Shown piece after piece: positions 55,418-64,000 of a stretch of 64,000 bases of DNA (the stretch's first letter is position 1; every line of letters begins with the position of its first letter). The stretch spans positions 558,001 to 622,000 of the forward strand of contig NZ_CP127382.2 in the NCBI RefSeq assembly GCF_003286645.3. The letters are read 5' to 3'. The notes under the pieces are model-generated. The model ran no database searches. It was given only the letters and a program-made list of their open reading frames with translations, and was not told the origin of the DNA. A program made the position numbers and the translations under genes. Source of the DNA: Aerococcus tenax (GTDB taxonomy: Bacteria > Bacillota > Bacilli > Lactobacillales > Aerococcaceae).

Positions 55418-55872
55418 TTATCTTAAGGCATAAGCCATCTTACGGTGCTTAATCCCCGCTTCTAAAAAGACATCGCTTTTAATTTTAAAACCGAGTTTTA
55501 ATTAAAACCGAGTTTTAAATAGAAGGGAATGGCTGTTACTTGGGCATCAAGGACGCAGCTTGAGTAATGACGGTCTTTAGCAAATTTTAGGCAGGCTTCC
55601 ATCAAAGCTTGCCCGTAGCCTAAATGGCGGGCGTTTTTAGAGACAGCAACTCGTTGCATCTTTATTTCTTCTCGGTTCAAAGGATAGAGTCGACAAGTCG
55701 CAAGCGCCTGGTCATTTCGATAGAGACAGAAGTGAAAGCAAAGCGATTCAAAGTCATCAATTTCAATTTTGGGGTCGACACCTTGCTCTTCAATAAAGAC
55801 TTGCTTTCTAAGGGTAAGAGCGTCATGGTATAGCTTAGAATTGAGCGCTTGACTCATATGAATAGTGATCAC
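55418..55872 (-). pseudogene. GNAT acetyltransferase gene broken by a 17-bp tandem duplication
   Basis: GTG start at 55872 with AAAGGAG 8 bases upstream. The frame reads a GNAT protein (MQRVAVSKNARHLGYGQALMEACLKF) to AIPFYLKLGF and then stops after 124 residues. On the minus strand TTAAAACTCGGTTTTAA occurs twice in a row (55485-55501 and 55502-55518). Removing one copy restores the frame into KIKSDVFLEAGIKHRKMAYALR with a stop at 55418, just short of the metA stop: the natural family C-terminus. The present product lacks the last about 23 residues and may be inactive. Confidence 0.85.
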
Positions 55873-55948
55873 GGGATGGGCTCCTTTATTTGTAATGATT
55901 TTATTATAGGTAAAATCGTTCAGTCTGAAAAGAATCCTTATCTTTTTA

Positions 55949-55977
55949 TTGCTGTTCCATAAAAAGGAGCTTATAAT
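55949..55977 (+). promoter_or_regulatory. Candidate promoter of the ntp operon
   Basis: TTGCTG, 17-nt spacer, TATAAT. A second candidate, TTGACC-17-GTATCT, lies at 55998-56026. A hairpin AAAGGGT/ACCCTTT overlaps the latter. Confidence 0.5.
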
Positions 55978-56093
55978 ATATACATAAAGGGTATCGATTG
56001 ACCCTTTGTTAACAAATGTGGTATCTTTTTATTGTAGTCCATTAGTTACATACACCAAAGTCTGTCTTGGTCAAAAATATATAAAAAATAGTT

Positions 56094-56128
56094 GTGGGAA
56101 GTTTGGTCACGTCGAACTTCCCTTTTTT
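56094..56128 (+). terminator. Intrinsic terminator inside the ntp leader (attenuator candidate)
   Basis: GGGAAGTT / AACTTCCC, an 8-bp perfect stem with an 11-base loop followed by TTTTTT, 46 bases before ntpF. No gene lies between the promoter and it, so it either ends a short leader RNA or attenuates the operon. Confidence 0.75.
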
Positions 56129-56173
56129 CAAAGATTTTGCTAGATAGGCTAGGTATGTGAGGGGGGTGAAAGT

Positions 56174-56500
56174 ATGGAAAATCAGACATTGGCGCAAGTC
56201 TTAGCTGTTGATGAGGAAGCCAATCAATTAAGTGAAGCAACCCAAGCAAAAATTCAAGAGCTAAAAGATGAAAAAGACAGCCAAATTGAGCAATTTGAGC
56301 AAGAAGCAAAAGCGGAATATCGCCAATATGTCGAATCTTTAAAAAGCTCTAATCAAGAAGCGTTGGAAAGCTATAAACGCCAAGGTGATGAGAAGAATCA
56401 GAAAAGAATCGCTAAGCTGGTTGAGCATTATCAAGCCCAAGAGGCAAGTATTGTTGACTATATTGTAGAGGAGGTGAAAAAGGTATATGTCAATTGCTAA
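56174..56500 (+). CDS. ntpF: V-type ATPase subunit NtpF (peripheral stalk, subunit G/H type)
   Basis: 108 residues, almost wholly charged helix rich in Glu, Gln, Lys and Ala, expected to form a coiled coil with NtpE as a peripheral stalk. Ribosome site GAGGGGGGTG. First gene of ntpFIKECGAB, the Enterococcus gene order. Its end overlaps ntpI. Confidence 0.85.
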   Translation: MENQTLAQVLAVDEEANQLSEATQAKIQELKDEKDSQIEQFEQEAKAEYRQYVESLKSSNQEALESYKRQGDEKNQKRIAKLVEHYQAQEASIVDYIVEEVKKVYVNC

Positions 56501-58460
56501 AATGCAAAAAATTTCATTGATCACCAAGCCTACAGATAAAGAACAATTAATTCAATCCCTGCAAGGTGTACAAAATGTGGAAATTAGCGACTTAAGTAGT
56601 GAAGACCAGGAGCTTTCAAGTCAAGAACTTGCCAAGAAAAATAACCGCCAATATGATTATTATCAAAGTTGGTATCGGCGTTCAGAGCAAGCTTTAACGA
56701 CCTTGTCACGCTACCTAACCATTCAGCCGCTCTTAAGTCGTTTAACGACCAAGCGTCCCACATATACCATGAGTGAGTTAATTAAAGCGGTTGACGTTGA
56801 TCAAGCCCAATCCCTTATTCAAGAGATTGAACAATTATCTAAGGACCGTCAAGAGCTCATAGATCAAAGGCAAAAAGTTGAACAAGCTCAAAATACCATT
56901 AGTAACTGGCGGGCTTTGTCAATAAATCCTAGCGACTTATTGACAAGTAAACACTTTAAAGCTTTCTTAGGCTACTTGCCTAATGATGAAGACCGGTCCT
57001 ATTTTAATAAGGTTAAAGCAGCTGATGGATTAGCGATTGAGGAAGTTTTTTCTACTCAAGAACATATTGGGGTTGTCCTGCTTCAAGATGAAAGGGACGA
57101 CAATTCCTATAGTGAACTTCTAAATAATAGTCACTTTGAAGAATGGGACTATCCTTATCATGAAGCGCCGGACAAGGTGTATGATGCCTTAGAAGACCAC
57201 CGCTTATGGCTTAATGGCACTGAACAAGAATTAGTGGAAAACTTTAGGAGCTTGGAAGCGCAGATTTTCAATTTACAGCTTGCTTCGGAGACCTTCTATA
57301 ATCGCAGTCAGCGGGCTTTGGTTGAAGATTTAGCGCATGATACCAACTATCTCACCTATATTAAAGGTTGGGTGAGTGTCCAAGACCTGGAAAAATTGGA
57401 GCAGCAACTTGCTCTTGATTTGGATGACAATCAATATGCGCTCATTAAAGAGGAAATTAGTCAAAAAGAAATTGATGATGACCAAGTTCCGATTAAGTTA
57501 GAGAATAATGCCTTAGTGGAACCCTTTGAAGCCATCACTTTAATGTATGCCACACCTAATTATCGTGAGACGGACCCGACGCCCTATCTCACCCCATTTT
57601 ATATGCTGTTTTTCGGGATGATGATGGGAGACTTGGGCTATGGTTTAGTGATGTGGATTGTTACTTTCTTGGCTCTAAAGTTTGTCGATATGAAAGATTC
57701 CATGCGTAGCACCATGAAAATGGGGCATTTACTAAGTTATACGACGATGTTGGTGGGGCTAGCTTATGGATCATTCTTCGGGGCTTCATTACCTTTTAAA
57801 TTAATTGACCCCTTGAACCAAGCCATGCAATTATTGATTATTTCGATTGCTTTTGGTTTTGTTCACATGATGGTCGCTTTAATTATTAAGGCAGTGACTG
57901 AATGGCGCCGTGGCGACTTCCAGGAAATGTATAGCGAAAGCGGTGGCTGGCTACTGATGTTCTTAAGTTTAGCCTTAGTCATTGCTGGTTATGTTTTCAA
58001 TTACCCCATGCTGATGACGATAGCGGGTGTGATTGCGATTATAGCGGCTATCGGTATGATTATTGTTCCCATGGTTTATGCTGATAAGAAAATTGTTGGC
58101 TTTGCCAGTGGGTTATATAACTTATATGGCGTAAGTTCCTATTTAGGTGACTTTGTTTCCTATTCAAGACTGATGGCCTTAGGGCTATCTGGGGGCAGTA
58201 TCGCCATGGCCTTCAATATGATTGTGGGCTTGTTACCCGTCCCACTTCGTTTTACAGTGGGGATCGTATTGATTGTTGCCCTGCACGGCTTTAACATGTT
58301 CCTTTCACTCTTAAGTGCTTATGTGCACGGACTAAGACTTACTTTCGTGGAATTCTTTGGTAAGTTTGTTGAAGGTGGGGGACGTCGCTTTAAGCCGATT
58401 GACACCTTACAAAAGTATATTCATTTATCGGACGTTAATGAAAATGTAGAAAATAAATAA
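56487..58460 (+). CDS. ntpI: V-type ATPase subunit I (a subunit)
   Basis: 657 residues. A cytosolic half (about 1-350) contacts the stalks; the C-terminal half has about seven or eight transmembrane helices and forms the ion half-channels beside the c-ring. Motifs such as PNYRETDPTPYLTPFYMLFFGMMMGDLGYG are typical of the V/A-type a subunit. It overlaps ntpF by 14 bases. Confidence 0.92.
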   Translation: MSIAKMQKISLITKPTDKEQLIQSLQGVQNVEISDLSSEDQELSSQELAKKNNRQYDYYQSWYRRSEQALTTLSRYLTIQPLLSRLTTKRPTYTMSELIKAVDVDQAQSLIQEIEQLSKDRQELIDQRQKVEQAQNTISNWRALSINPSDLLTSKHFKAFLGYLPNDEDRSYFNKVKAADGLAIEEVFSTQEHIGVVLLQDERDDNSYSELLNNSHFEEWDYPYHEAPDKVYDALEDHRLWLNGTEQELVENFRSLEAQIFNLQLASETFYNRSQRALVEDLAHDTNYLTYIKGWVSVQDLEKLEQQLALDLDDNQYALIKEEISQKEIDDDQVPIKLENNALVEPFEAITLMYATPNYRETDPTPYLTPFYMLFFGMMMGDLGYGLVMWIVTFLALKFVDMKDSMRSTMKMGHLLSYTTMLVGLAYGSFFGASLPFKLIDPLNQAMQLLIISIAFGFVHMMVALIIKAVTEWRRGDFQEMYSESGGWLLMFLSLALVIAGYVFNYPMLMTIAGVIAIIAAIGMIIVPMVYADKKIVGFASGLYNLYGVSSYLGDFVSYSRLMALGLSGGSIAMAFNMIVGLLPVPLRFTVGIVLIVALHGFNMFLSLLSAYVHGLRLTFVEFFGKFVEGGGRRFKPIDTLQKYIHLSDVNENVENK

Positions 58461-58955
<495 letters not shown>

Positions 58956-58976
58956 GCATGATAAAGGAGGACGGAT

Positions 58977-59558
58977 ATGGCTACAATTAAGCAATTAACT
59001 GAAGAAGTGTACAAAGAAGTCCGTTCAGAAAATGAAGCCAAGCTGGATCATGCCAAAGCAACATTCGAAAAAGACATAAGTGATGCCAAGGAGCAAAGCC
59101 AGGCCAAATGGCAAAAGCAAAAAGAAAAAGCTGAACGTGACTATCATGATAATCTAGAAAGACAAAAGCAAAGTTATAGTAATCAATTAAATCAAGACCT
59201 CTTAGCTAAGAAGCAAGAATTAATTCAGCAGGCATTTAAAGAAGCTCAACTGGCCTTAAGCCAACTCAGTCAAGCGGACTTTGTCAGTATGCTGGACCAG
59301 GCGCTTTCAGCAATTCCACAAGCGGAAAATACCCAGATTGTGGTTGGAGAATTGAGCCAAAAGCAACTAGACCAAGAAGCAAAGTTAAGCCTGCAAGAAA
59401 AATATCCCCACATTCGCTTTAGCCAAGACTCGCTTAAAGGCCACGGTGGGGTAGTGATCGAGCAAGAAACCATGAACTATGATCTAACTTTTGACCAATT
59501 GATTCGTGAACAAGAAGATCATCTATCTGTCTACGTTGCTAAACAATTGAACGATTAG
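58977..59558 (+). CDS. ntpE: V-type ATPase subunit E
   Basis: 193 residues: a long N-terminal charged helix (about 1-100) and a C-terminal globular part with GHGGVVIEQETMNYDLTFDQLI. Pairs with NtpF in the peripheral stalk. AGGAGG upstream. Confidence 0.9.
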   Translation: MATIKQLTEEVYKEVRSENEAKLDHAKATFEKDISDAKEQSQAKWQKQKEKAERDYHDNLERQKQSYSNQLNQDLLAKKQELIQQAFKEAQLALSQLSQADFVSMLDQALSAIPQAENTQIVVGELSQKQLDQEAKLSLQEKYPHIRFSQDSLKGHGGVVIEQETMNYDLTFDQLIREQEDHLSVYVAKQLND

Positions 59559-59574
59559 AAGGGAGAAGATAGCT

Positions 59575-60597
59575 GTGACTAAAACAAGTTATGCGAGTTT
59601 AAATGTCACTGTACGTATCCATGAAGAAGAATTCCTGGATAAGAGCGACTATCAAGCCTTACTAAGCGCCAAAAACTTGGAAGACGCTATCGCTCAATTA
59701 CAGCATAGTGCTTATCGGATTCCTGATGACATTCTATCAAGTCGTGATTTTGATGGTTTCTTAATCGACCGGCTCATGCAGGCTATGCAAGAAGTTTATC
59801 AAAATATTCCTGACCAAAAGGTAGTCGATCTTTTAGGTCTGCGGTATAGCTATCATAACGCCAAGGTTATTTTTAAAGAGTTATTTAGTGACCAAGACTT
59901 TCATCATATGTATTTGCCAGCCGGCCCCTATCAAATCGATAGTTTGCGGCAGGCGATAAAAACTGGTAAGTCATCGGTCATTGATCAGCGCATGCTTGAA
60001 GCTATTAATACAGTGAGGACCTACGTTGAGGACACCAAACAAATTAATGACATTTCGGTGATGCTCGATGACGCTTATTTGTCCCACATTCACTATTTGG
60101 CTTTAGCTATTGATGATGACCAAGTGACTGAATGGGTGGCTTTACGGATTGATTTAGAGAATTTATCTCTTTTACTACGTGCCATGCAACAGAAGCGGTC
60201 GAGTTCCTTCATTCGTTCATTACTCAATGAACATGGCTCTATTTCGCTTTCTTCACTCTTAGAATGGGCTGAGAATAAGGATTATTCCAGTATTTTTAAG
60301 GCCTATGAAGTGAAGGATTATGGGGAACATTTTAGCCAAGTCTTATCTGAAACGGAGAGTGAACTATCCAATCAAGATAGAATTTCCCTCGATGGCTTAG
60401 ATGCGGCTATTGAAGGCGTCATTAGTGACCACTTGCGTGATGCGCGTTTACAAGCCTTTGGTCCCCTACCAGTCTTGGCTTTTCTCTACTTTTTAAATAA
60501 CGAAGTGACCAATTTGCGCTTGATACTTGTTGGTAAGAGTAACCAAATTGATGAAAATAAGCTAAAAGAAAGGATGCGCCCGATATATGACGAGTAA
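59575..60597 (+). CDS. ntpC: V-type ATPase subunit C (d subunit)
   Basis: 340 residues, mainly helical; the rotor adaptor between the central stalk and the c-ring. GTG start at 59575 with GGGAG 9 bases upstream. The last 11 bases overlap ntpG. Confidence 0.9.
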   Translation: MTKTSYASLNVTVRIHEEEFLDKSDYQALLSAKNLEDAIAQLQHSAYRIPDDILSSRDFDGFLIDRLMQAMQEVYQNIPDQKVVDLLGLRYSYHNAKVIFKELFSDQDFHHMYLPAGPYQIDSLRQAIKTGKSSVIDQRMLEAINTVRTYVEDTKQINDISVMLDDAYLSHIHYLALAIDDDQVTEWVALRIDLENLSLLLRAMQQKRSSSFIRSLLNEHGSISLSSLLEWAENKDYSSIFKAYEVKDYGEHFSQVLSETESELSNQDRISLDGLDAAIEGVISDHLRDARLQAFGPLPVLAFLYFLNNEVTNLRLILVGKSNQIDENKLKERMRPIYDE

Positions 60598-60898
60598 AAT
60601 AGGAGTAGTTGGTGAAAAACAAGTTGTCACTGCTTTTCAACTCATTGGTTTTGACGCTTATCCTGTGGTGAGTGGCGACGAAGCTCGCCGTACCATCCAT
60701 CATTTAGCTGAAAATAATTATGGGATTATTTATTTGACAGAAAGTCTTGCCAAGGAAATCCCAGAAACCATTTCTTTTTACGATTCCCAAGTCACTCCAG
60801 CAATTATTCTTATTCCAACAAATAATGGCAGCTTGGGAATTGGTAAGAAACGTGTGAATGATAATGTCGAAAAAGCTGTTGGACAAAATATTTTATAG
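60587..60898 (+). CDS. ntpG: V-type ATPase subunit F (NtpG)
   Basis: 103 residues beginning MTSKIGVVGEKQVVTAFQLIGFD, the CheY-like fold of the central-stalk F subunit. Called NtpG in the Enterococcus naming. It lies between ntpC and ntpA as expected. Confidence 0.92.
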   Translation: MTSKIGVVGEKQVVTAFQLIGFDAYPVVSGDEARRTIHHLAENNYGIIYLTESLAKEIPETISFYDSQVTPAIILIPTNNGSLGIGKKRVNDNVEKAVGQNIL

Positions 60899-60916
60899 GA
60901 TGAAGGAGGAAACTAG

Positions 60917-62698
60917 TTGAAATCAGGAAAAATTATTGAAGTTTCTGGTCCTTTAGTAAAAGCCAAAGATATGGACGATGCAGCTGTTCAAGAAGTTTGC
61001 CGGGTAGGGAATTTAAACCTCATCGGTGAAATTATTGAAATGCATCAAGACGTGGCTTATATTCAGGTTTATGAAGAAACCTCAGGAATTAAACCAGGCG
61101 AACCCGTTCACCCAACGGGATCTCCACTCTCTGTAGAGTTGGGGCCTGGATTATTAACCAAAATGTTTGATGGGATCCAACGTCCCTTAGATGAATTTAT
61201 GCAAGTCACTGAGTCGAATTACCTGGTTAGAGGATCAGAAGTCGACTCCCTTGACCACCAAGCAGTGTGGACTTTCCAAGCCACTAAATCAGTAGGTGAT
61301 GAGGTAGTCAGTGGTGATGTTGTAGGTACCGTTCAAGAAGGATCAGTGATTGAACACCGCATCCTCGTTCCTAACGGGGTGAGTGGGACTATTGAAAGCA
61401 TTGAATCAGGCGACTATACCCTCGATGATGATGTCTATTCGATTCGCTTAAAAGACAGTGACCAAGTAAAATCCTTCGGTATGTCTCAACGTTGGCCTGT
61501 GCGTGTTGGGAGACCCTTTAAGCAAAAATTCTTACCTCATGAAATTATGACGACAGGGCAACGGGTCATTGATACCTTCTTCCCAATTACAAAGGGCGGG
61601 GCAGCAGCCATCCCTGGACCTTTCGGTGCTGGGAAAACCGTCTTGCAACACCAAATTGCCAAGTATGCTGACGCTGACATTGTGGTCTACGTTGGTTGTG
61701 GGGAACGTGGTAACGAGATGACCGAAGTTATTGACGAATTTCCTAAATTGATTGACCCCAAAACGGGTGAATCGATCATGGAACGGACGGTCTTGATTGC
61801 GAATACCTCTAACATGCCAGTGGCAGCCCGGGAAGCCTCGATCTATACAGGGATAACCATCGCTGAATATTTCCGTGATATGGGATATTCTGTCGCTATC
61901 ATGGCTGACTCGACTTCTCGTTGGGCTGAAGCCTTGCGGGAAATGTCAGGTCGTTTGGAAGAAATGCCAGGGGACGAAGGTTATCCAGCTTATTTGGGTA
62001 GTCGTTTGGCTGAATATTATGAACGTGCCGGAATGGTTGAGACTCTAGGCTCTGAAGAACGCCGTGGGGCAGTTACCGCAGTGGGTGCGGTTTCACCTCC
62101 AGGGGGAGATACCTCAGAACCAGTTACCCAAAATACCATGCGGGTGATTAAGGTTTATTGGGGCTTGGATGCTAACCTCTCCCAACAAAGACACTTCCCA
62201 GCGGTTAACTGGCTGGATTCTTATTCTCTCTATCAAAAAGAAGTGACTGAGGGAATTTCAAAAGAACTCGATGTGGATTGGACGGGTATGGTCACTAAGT
62301 CTATGGCGATTCTACAAGAAGAGGATAGCCTCCAAGAAATTGTCCGCTTAGTTGGTGTGGATGCCCTGTCTCAAGAAGACCGTCTGACTCTGGTTATTGC
62401 TCGTATGTTGAGAGAAGATTATTTACAACAAAACTCTTATGATGAAGTCGACACCAAGACTTCTTCAGAAAAGCAGTTTAAGATGTTAAGAAATATTCTA
62501 GCTTTCAACAGTGAAGCGCGTAAAGCCATGGAATTAGGGGCTTATTATGATGAGATTGTGGAAGGAACTTCAACCATTCGTGAGCAAATCGCCCGGATGA
62601 AATATGTTCCAGAAGCTGAAATTTCCAAGTTGGATGACTTGAACAATTCAATCAAACCGACTATGCAGGAAGTTGTTCAAAAAGGAGGCGTGAAATAG
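60917..62698 (+). CDS. ntpA: V-type ATPase catalytic subunit A
   Basis: 593 residues. P-loop GPFGAGKT (234-241), [13 protein letters not shown], and the bulge domain (about 110-185) that marks V/A-type A subunits. It hydrolyses ATP to drive the rotor. TTG start at 60917 with GGAGGA upstream. Its stop codon shares one base with the ntpB start. Confidence 0.96.
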   Translation: MKSGKIIEVSGPLVKAKDMDDAAVQEVCRVGNLNLIGEIIEMHQDVAYIQVYEETSGIKPGEPVHPTGSPLSVELGPGLLTKMFDGIQRPLDEFMQVTESNYLVRGSEVDSLDHQAVWTFQATKSVGDEVVSGDVVGTVQEGSVIEHRILVPNGVSGTIESIESGDYTLDDDVYSIRLKDSDQVKSFGMSQRWPVRVGRPFKQKFLPHEIMTTGQRVIDTFFPITKGGAAAIPGPFGAGKTVLQHQIAKYADADIVVYVGCGERGNEMTEVIDEFPKLIDPKTGESIMERTVLIANTSNMPVAAREASIYTGITIAEYFRDMGYSVAIMADSTSRWAEALREMSGRLEEMPGDEGYPAYLGSRLAEYYERAGMVETLGSEERRGAVTAVGAVSPPGGDTSEPVTQNTMRVIKVYWGLDANLSQQRHFPAVNWLDSYSLYQKEVTEGISKELDVDWTGMVTKSMAILQEEDSLQEIVRLVGVDALSQEDRLTLVIARMLREDYLQQNSYDEVDTKTSSEKQFKMLRNILAFNSEARKAMELGAYYDEIVEGTSTIREQIARMKYVPEAEISKLDDLNNSIKPTMQEVVQKGGVK

Positions 62699-64000
62699 TG
62701 CAAAGAGAATATAAATCCATTGTTGATATTTCGGGCCCGTTAATGGTTGTCGATGATGTATCAGGTGTTGGCTATAACGAACTTGTTGAAATTAAAATGC
62801 AAAACGGCGAGTCCCGCATTGGGGAAGTGCTTGAAGTTCAAGAAGACAAGGCCATTGTCCAAATTTATGGGGGTGGCTCAGGGATTAATATCCGTGACTC
62901 CCGGGTTCGTTTCCAAGGACATCCTTTGGAATTCGGTGTGTCAGAGGACATTATTGGCCGAACTTTTGATGGGTTAGGGAATGTGGTTGATGGTGGCCCA
63001 ACACCGATTCCAGAACAATCCCGTGATGTTAATGGTCAGGTGATCAACCCCATGGCCCGGGAATACCCGGATGAATTTATCCAAACCGGGATTTCAACCA
63101 TTGACCATATGAACTCCTTAGTCCGGGGACAAAAATTACCTATCTTTTCTGGATCAGGTCTACCCCATAAGGAATTGGCTGCACAAATTGCCCGCCAAGC
63201 GACTGTTTTAAACGATGATGAAAACTTTGCGGTTGTTTTTGCTGCTATGGGGGTTACCTTCGAGGATGCCCAATTCTTTATTGACAGTTTTAAAGAAACT
63301 GGGGCCATTGACCGATCAGTAATGTTTATCAACTTAGCCGATGATCCTTCCATTGAACGTTTAGCTACCCCTAAGGTGGCCTTAACGGCAGCTGAATATC
63401 TAGCTTATGAAAAGGGCATGCACGTCTTAGTGATCATGACCGACATGACTAACTATTGTGAAGCCTTGCGGGAAGTGTCTGCTGCTCGGCGGGAAGTGCC
63501 GGGACGTCGTGGCTATCCTGGTTATCTCTATACCGACTTGGCCGGAATTTATGAACGTGCCGGTCGGATTAAGGACGCTAAAGGTTCAGTGACTCAGATT
63601 CCAATTTTAACCATGCCTGAAGATGATATTACCCACCCAATTCCTGACTTAACCGGTTATATTACCGAAGGACAAATTATTTTGGATAAGGAATTGAACC
63701 ACCAAGGGATTACCCCTCCGATTGATGTTTTACCCTCTTTGTCACGTCTAAAAGATGATGGGACTGGTGAAGGGAAAACCCGTGAAGACCATGCTGATAC
63801 CATGAACCAACTCTTTGCAGCTTATGCCAAGGGGAAAGAAGCACGTGAATTAGCGGTTGTCTTAGGTGAATCAGCTCTTTCTGATACGGATAAACTTTAC
63901 TTAAAATTTGCTGAGCGTTTTGAAAAAGAGTATGTCAACCAAGGTTTCGATACCAACCGAACGATCTATGAAACCTTAGACCTGGCTTGGCAATTATTAA
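62698..64000 (+). CDS. ntpB: V-type ATPase subunit B (gene runs off the window)
   Basis: 434 codons visible with no stop, so a short C-terminal end (roughly 25 residues by family length) is missing. GTG start at 62698 ([21 protein letters not shown]), AGGAGG 9 bases upstream, one-base overlap with ntpA. Non-catalytic nucleotide-binding subunit; [18 protein letters not shown] replaces the classic P-loop, as expected for B. ntpD should follow outside the window. Confidence 0.95.
   Translation, partial: MQREYKSIVDISGPLMVVDDVSGVGYNELVEIKMQNGESRIGEVLEVQEDKAIVQIYGGGSGINIRDSRVRFQGHPLEFGVSEDIIGRTFDGLGNVVDGGPTPIPEQSRDVNGQVINPMAREYPDEFIQTGISTIDHMNSLVRGQKLPIFSGSGLPHKELAAQIARQATVLNDDENFAVVFAAMGVTFEDAQFFIDSFKETGAIDRSVMFINLADDPSIERLATPKVALTAAEYLAYEKGMHVLVIMTDMTNYCEALREVSAARREVPGRRGYPGYLYTDLAGIYERAGRIKDAKGSVTQIPILTMPEDDITHPIPDLTGYITEGQIILDKELNHQGITPPIDVLPSLSRLKDDGTGEGKTREDHADTMNQLFAAYAKGKEARELAVVLGESALSDTDKLYLKFAERFEKEYVNQGFDTNRTIYETLDLAWQLL

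Overview
The window comes from a low-to-moderate G+C Gram-positive bacterium, most likely a member of the Lactobacillales and plausibly Aerococcaceae (Aerococcus-like). This is inferred from gene content: DnaB/DnaI primosome proteins, Spx with MecA and an SpxH-like protein, CoiA, T-box-controlled tRNA synthetase genes, a glmS ribozyme, and an Enterococcus-type ntp V-ATPase operon. No rRNA, tRNA, CRISPR array, intact insertion sequence or prophage was seen. Most of the window is ordinary core chromosome.

Layout. 0-8.3 kb: the end of an NrnA-like phosphoesterase gene, a structured intergenic repeat, zwf, a CshB-type helicase, a DUF1189 protein, a methyltransferase and a YfhO-type membrane protein. 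8.4-17.7 kb: a class B PBP, rpmG, gluP, glcK, a rhodanese-like gene and mpg. This is a Bacillus/Lactobacillales-type neighbourhood, but it is split between rpmG and gluP by an A+T-rich cassette. The cassette has a TPP riboswitch, a LuxE-like acyl-protein synthetase, a LuxC-like acyl reductase and a short-chain dehydrogenase, and a decayed IS3-type end follows it. 17.7-31 kb: T-box/valS, a 1-kb intergenic region with structured repeats, glmS ribozyme/glmS, radC, mnmM, a five-LysM glucosaminidase, a MaoC-like gene and polA. 31-42 kb: mutM, coaE, nrdR-dnaB-dnaI, T-box/thrS, a GtrA/macro-domain/M20 group, the L20-type leader with infC-rpmI-rplT, and dps with a near-perfect PerR box. 42-56 kb: metNIQ, mecA, spx, trpS, coiA, an spxH-like gene, CYTH, nadK, an rluD-like gene, mgtE, T-box/metA, and a GNAT gene broken by a 17-bp tandem duplication. 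56-64 kb: ntpFIKECGAB, running off the window end, behind a leader that holds an intrinsic terminator.

Two things stand out. First, the TPP-riboswitch LuxE-LuxC-SDR cassette has the parts of a carboxylate-to-aldehyde-to-alcohol reduction pathway controlled by vitamin B1 status. There is no luciferase or LuxD. I know of no assigned role for this arrangement; salvage of an oxidised thiamine precursor is my hypothesis. Second, intergenic elements after nrnA, between valS and glmS, and after polA differ in sequence, yet their complementary arms change together. That is covariation, and it points to a selected RNA or DNA fold.
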